DNA of 15,887 nt from CAZKTS01 sp964555735 (lineage in GTDB: Bacteria; Actinomycetota; Acidimicrobiia; IMCC26256; PALSA-555), in the NCBI GenBank assembly GCA_964555735.1, contig CAZKTS010000043.1:1-15887 (forward strand), read 5' to 3'. Positions 13,614 to 15,887 of this stretch are shown piece after piece. The stretch's first letter is position 1. Every line of letters begins with the position of its first letter. A program made the position numbers and the translations under genes. Below the pieces are notes generated by a model that saw only the letters and a program-made list of their open reading frames with translations, made no database searches and was not told the origin of the DNA.

Positions 13614-14600
13614 ATGCGTCGGATCATCGCCGTGTCGTGCACGGTCGCCGTGCTCGCGAGCGCGCTGCTCGCAGTGGGCGCACCGATGGCCGGCGCGCAG
13701 GGCTCCGAGGGTGAGGCGATCGGGTACCCGGGTGGCCGCCTCGTCATGGTCGCGCCGAGCTCGACGTTCCAGGCCGGTGCCGCCGGCGCCCCGGGTCGCC
13801 TGACGATCGCGGCGCCGAAGGGTCGACCGAGCCTGTACGAGGACCTCGTGGGCAAGGACCGCCGCTTCAAGCTGACCCAGGAGCAGGCCGACGACATCAT
13901 CCGGCAGTTCTCGGCGTCGCTCGACGCAATCGTGCGAGTGCCCGGGGCCAAGAAGAGCGAGGACGCCGCGGCCCTGACGCTCTCCAACGTCCAGATCGGC
14001 GACGACGGCTCGATCAGCGCCGATGCGACCGTCGAAGCGTCGGCCGACAACCCCATCCTCCAGGACGACGACGCCGGCATCGACCCGACGCTCCCGGCCG
14101 ACGCGGGCGAGACCGAGGTCATCATCGCGGCACCGGCGCCGAGCTCCGCGAACCAGCCGCCCCAAGGTGGCGCGCCCAACGGCCAGATCGAGGTCACGGG
14201 CAACGTCGTGAAGTTCGCCATCAAGGCGAACCTCTCGCAGGGCGACCCGAAGCACCCGAACTTCTACTCGCTGCAGCCGGGGGCCCGTTCGTGCGCGGAG
14301 AACCTGCAGACCGTGGTCAACCTCTGGAACGTGGACACGAGGACGGCCGCGTTCTCGACGGCCACCAACCCGGCGTGCTGGTTCTCCGACAGCGACGCGA
14401 CGTGGAACGTCACCTACCGCCGCTGGAAGAAGACCGGCCCGAAGGAAGACGACGGCTACTACGAGGACTACAAGTCCTTCCAGCTCCAGGCCGTGCAGTT
14501 CACCGCCGGGACCTGGTTCGCGACCTGCAAGCCCAGCGTGAAGGGCTGCGAGACGAGCACGTTCGGCGTCTACACGGTCGGGGCCACGTTCGGGGAGTGA
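13614..14600 (+). CDS. Secreted protein of unknown function with four-cysteine C-terminal domain
   Basis: A 328-residue exported protein not recognised as a known family. The first 28 or so residues are a signal peptide (RRIIAVSCTVAVLASALLA, cleavage near AGA-QG). The middle is acidic and Pro/Ala-rich, probably flexible (about 130-190, with DDDAG and PAPSSANQPPQGG). The C-terminal third is compact and aromatic-rich, with four cysteines, C227, C255, C305 and C312, that could form two disulfides, and segments such as LQTVVNLWNVDTR and WNVTYRRWKK. ATG 13614 has a good GGGGAGG ribosome site and is divergent from the LAL regulator with a shared promoter. The regulator may control it too (inference). 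It could be a surface-layer or matrix protein. Confidence 0.78.
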   Translation: MRRIIAVSCTVAVLASALLAVGAPMAGAQGSEGEAIGYPGGRLVMVAPSSTFQAGAAGAPGRLTIAAPKGRPSLYEDLVGKDRRFKLTQEQADDIIRQFSASLDAIVRVPGAKKSEDAAALTLSNVQIGDDGSISADATVEASADNPILQDDDAGIDPTLPADAGETEVIIAAPAPSSANQPPQGGAPNGQIEVTGNVVKFAIKANLSQGDPKHPNFYSLQPGARSCAENLQTVVNLWNVDTRTAAFSTATNPACWFSDSDATWNVTYRRWKKTGPKEDDGYYEDYKSFQLQAVQFTAGTWFATCKPSVKGCETSTFGVYTVGATFGE

Positions 14601-14637
14601 CGCCGCGCGCCTGACCGTTCGAGGCAAGGCGTGTGAG

Positions 14638-14714
14638 TGGTGGAGGTGATGGGACTTGAACCCACGACTTCTACGTTGCGAACGTAGCGCTCTACCGGGC
14701 TGAGCTACACCCCC
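14638..14714 (-). tRNA. tRNA-Ala (anticodon CGC)
   Basis: Read on the minus strand, a full cloverleaf: acceptor GGGGGTG paired with CACCTCC (one G-T), D-arm GCTC...GAGC, anticodon stem CTACG/CGTAG with loop TTCGCAA (anticodon CGC, reading GCG, alanine), T-arm GTGGG-TTCAAGT-CCCAT, discriminator A and an encoded CCA (14640-14638). Total 77 nt including CCA. Confidence 0.92.
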
Positions 14715-14726
14715 GAAGGGACGTCC

Positions 14727-14732
14727 AACGTA
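14727..14732 (-). promoter_or_regulatory. -10 element (TACGTT) of the tRNA gene
   Basis: On the minus strand TACGTT lies 12 nt before the first base of the tRNA, leaving a short leader for processing. TTGG directly precedes it, but no clear -35 is visible. Confidence 0.4.
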
Positions 14733-14744
14733 CCAAACGATGTG

Positions 14745-14769
14745 CCGCGGTCTCTTGTGGGAACCGCGG
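14745..14769. repeat. Inverted repeat with 7-bp arms before the plus-strand secreted protein
   Basis: CCGCGGT (14745-14751) and ACCGCGG (14763-14769) are perfect inverted arms separated by 11 nt. Each contains the palindrome CCGCGG, so the hexamer also repeats directly at 19-bp spacing. It lies between the tRNA promoter and the start at 14794 and could be an operator or a leader hairpin. Confidence 0.4.
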
Positions 14770-14793
14770 GCTTCGTGGGAGCGTCGAACCACC

Positions 14794-15615
14794 ATGCGCC
14801 GCTCCGCCGCTCTGGTCGCCCTCGCCGTGCTCGCCACCGCGGTATCCGTGACCGGCGGGTCGATCGCCGGTGCCGGCGACGCGCCCCTCCGGATCCCCCG
14901 GGGCGACCGCCTGGTGATCCAGGCATCGACCGGCGGCGGCTACGTCCCGGAGGACATCGCCCGCAACCAGTACCCCGAGCTCACGATCACCGGTCGCGGT
15001 GAGGTCCTCACCCTCGGGCCGACGACCCTCCAGTACCCGCCGAACGCACTGCCGAACGTGCAGGTGGCCACGATCAGTCGGGCGCGGGTGCGCGCGCTGG
15101 TGGCGCGGGCCGAGCAGATCGGGCTGCTCGACGACGAGCACGGTGACTACGGCCAGCCCCAGATCACGGACCAGGCCTCGACGACGGTCACGGTCGTGGC
15201 GAACGGCCGGCACTCCACGACGTCGGTGTACGCGCTCGGGTACACGGGCGATGACCTCACCGAAGAGCAGCGCGACAACCGCGCGGCGTTGCGGAAGTTC
15301 CTCGATACCGCGTCCCGCGGGAAGCCGACGACTGCATACGAGCCGACCGCCCTGGCGGTGCTCGCCTGGCGCGCCGACGGGACCGATCAGGACGACGCGA
15401 AGGCATGGCCTCTGGCCGAGCCGCCGGTCGTCGCCGCGGGCGACGGCTACGGCCCGGGCTGCACCCTGCTCACCGGCGCCGACATGGCCGCGGTGCTCGA
15501 GGCGGCGGCGGGAGCATCGACGCAGACCGTCTGGACCTCCGGCGGCGACGCCTACGAGCTGGCCTTCCACCCGCTGCTGCCGTACGAGCGCACCTGCAAG
15601 GACGTCCTCGGCTAG
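14794..15615 (+). CDS. Secreted protein of unknown function
   Basis: A 273-residue exported protein with signal peptide RRSAALVALAVLATAVSV, cleavage near AGA-GD. The mature protein starts with RLVIQASTGGGYVPEDIARNQYPELTITG and has a helix near RARVRALVARAEQIGLLDD, a beta-rich middle, and a C-terminal part containing GCTLLTGADMAAVLEAA and FHPLLPYERTCKDVLG, whose two cysteines probably pair. I recognise the layout from other actinobacterial secreted hypotheticals but know no function. ATG 14794 is chosen because the signal peptide begins there; ATG 14740 would add 18 non-signal residues. It is divergent from the tRNA. Its stop codon overlaps the stop of the convergent PPOX gene (CTAG, 15612-15615), so both coding regions share four bases. 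Confidence 0.8.
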   Translation: MRRSAALVALAVLATAVSVTGGSIAGAGDAPLRIPRGDRLVIQASTGGGYVPEDIARNQYPELTITGRGEVLTLGPTTLQYPPNALPNVQVATISRARVRALVARAEQIGLLDDEHGDYGQPQITDQASTTVTVVANGRHSTTSVYALGYTGDDLTEEQRDNRAALRKFLDTASRGKPTTAYEPTALAVLAWRADGTDQDDAKAWPLAEPPVVAAGDGYGPGCTLLTGADMAAVLEAAAGASTQTVWTSGGDAYELAFHPLLPYERTCKDVLG

Positions 15616-15887
15616 CGAACCTCGACGCGTCGCGAGCCGCGGCCGTCGTGCCAGGACTCGACCACGAGGTGGTCGGCGGGGTCGCCGATGTGCACGAGCG
15701 AGACCTCGCTCACGTCGATGCGGAAGAAGTGCGAGCCCTCGTACTCCGCGGGGTCACGCGAGTCGGTGCCGAGGAAGCCGGCGATCGCGTCGATGTCGGT
15801 CACCTCGACCGCGCGCCCGCCGATCTTGGCGTCGCCGTCGGTGAGCTCGGGGTCGACGGTCGCGCTGTGGATCGCGACGCGGGGGTC
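15612..15887 (-). CDS. Pyridoxamine 5'-phosphate oxidase (PPOX)-like flavoprotein, C-terminal part; 5' end cut by window
   Basis: A 91-residue C-terminal fragment, in frame and open to the right window edge. The sequence FFRIDVSEVSLVHIGDPADHLVVESWHDGRG is typical of the last strands and helix of split-barrel PPOX-family proteins that bind FMN or F420. An internal GTG at 15803 is not the start: the reading frame continues upstream for at least 28 codons (from DPRVAIHSATVDPELTDGDA) and the N-terminal flavin-binding half is missing from the window. Exact cofactor cannot be decided from this fragment. Convergent with the secreted protein gene, with stop codons overlapping in CTAG. Confidence 0.8.
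   Translation of the reverse strand, partial: DPRVAIHSATVDPELTDGDAKIGGRAVEVTDIDAIAGFLGTDSRDPAEYEGSHFFRIDVSEVSLVHIGDPADHLVVESWHDGRGSRRVEVR

Noticed and set aside
14638..14714. tRNA-Ala as an attachment site for an integrated element
   Set aside because: There is no integrase, no direct repeat of the tRNA 3' end and no composition change in the window.
12741..14837. Minus-strand open frame of nearly 700 codons spanning the LAL gene start, a secreted protein gene and the tRNA
   Set aside because: It crosses a tRNA gene and two well-supported genes in other frames and has no domain.

Overview
The window is very GC-rich and gene-dense. Start codons are mixed (ATG and GTG), and many genes have a TANNNT hexamer only 6-7 nt before the start codon. 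Together with MalT-like (LAL) regulation, DUF4386, DUF1801, PPOX and glycine-rich secreted proteins, this points to an actinobacterial chromosome, plausibly of the class Acidimicrobiia. That placement is inference from style. There is no integrase, transposase, CRISPR array or rRNA, so it looks like chromosomal backbone or accessory metabolism rather than a mobile island.

Layout. (1) 1-2888, plus strand: the 3' part of an isopropylmalate/tartrate dehydrogenase-type gene, overlapping by 4 nt a gene for one polypeptide that joins an isochorismatase-type cysteine hydrolase to an aldehyde dehydrogenase. They look like consecutive steps of a small-molecule catabolic pathway with unknown substrate. 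(2) 2925-5531: a 14-helix DHA2-type MFS exporter (minus), a lipid-anchored M15 peptidoglycan peptidase (plus) and a single-domain cupin (minus). (3) 5532-7152: a divergent promoter between the cupin and a hemerythrin-type HHE protein, followed by a YdjA-like nitroreductase translationally coupled to a short GatB/YqeY-domain protein. (4) 7156-9797: a lipoprotein with two tandem DUF3558-like units and a secreted glycine-rich protein (both minus), then a DUF1801 protein with a lysine-rich, histone-H1-like tail (plus). (5) 9873-13525, minus: a large LAL-family LuxR regulator followed by a two-gene unit (a 69-residue protein and a DUF4386 membrane protein). Its promoter carries three TCACCAC boxes and a perfect 16-bp palindrome just downstream of the regulator gene. 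(6) 13614-15887: two secreted proteins of unknown function flanking a tRNA-Ala(CGC), and the end of a PPOX-family flavoenzyme cut by the right edge.

The most notable points are the hydrolase-ALDH fusion, the LAL regulator with its apparent operator and target operon, and the promoter architecture. In two divergent regions the -10 hexamers on the two strands share their central TA (ANNNTANNNT). Gene starts were adjusted where a promoter, Shine-Dalgarno sequence or family N-terminus argued for it.
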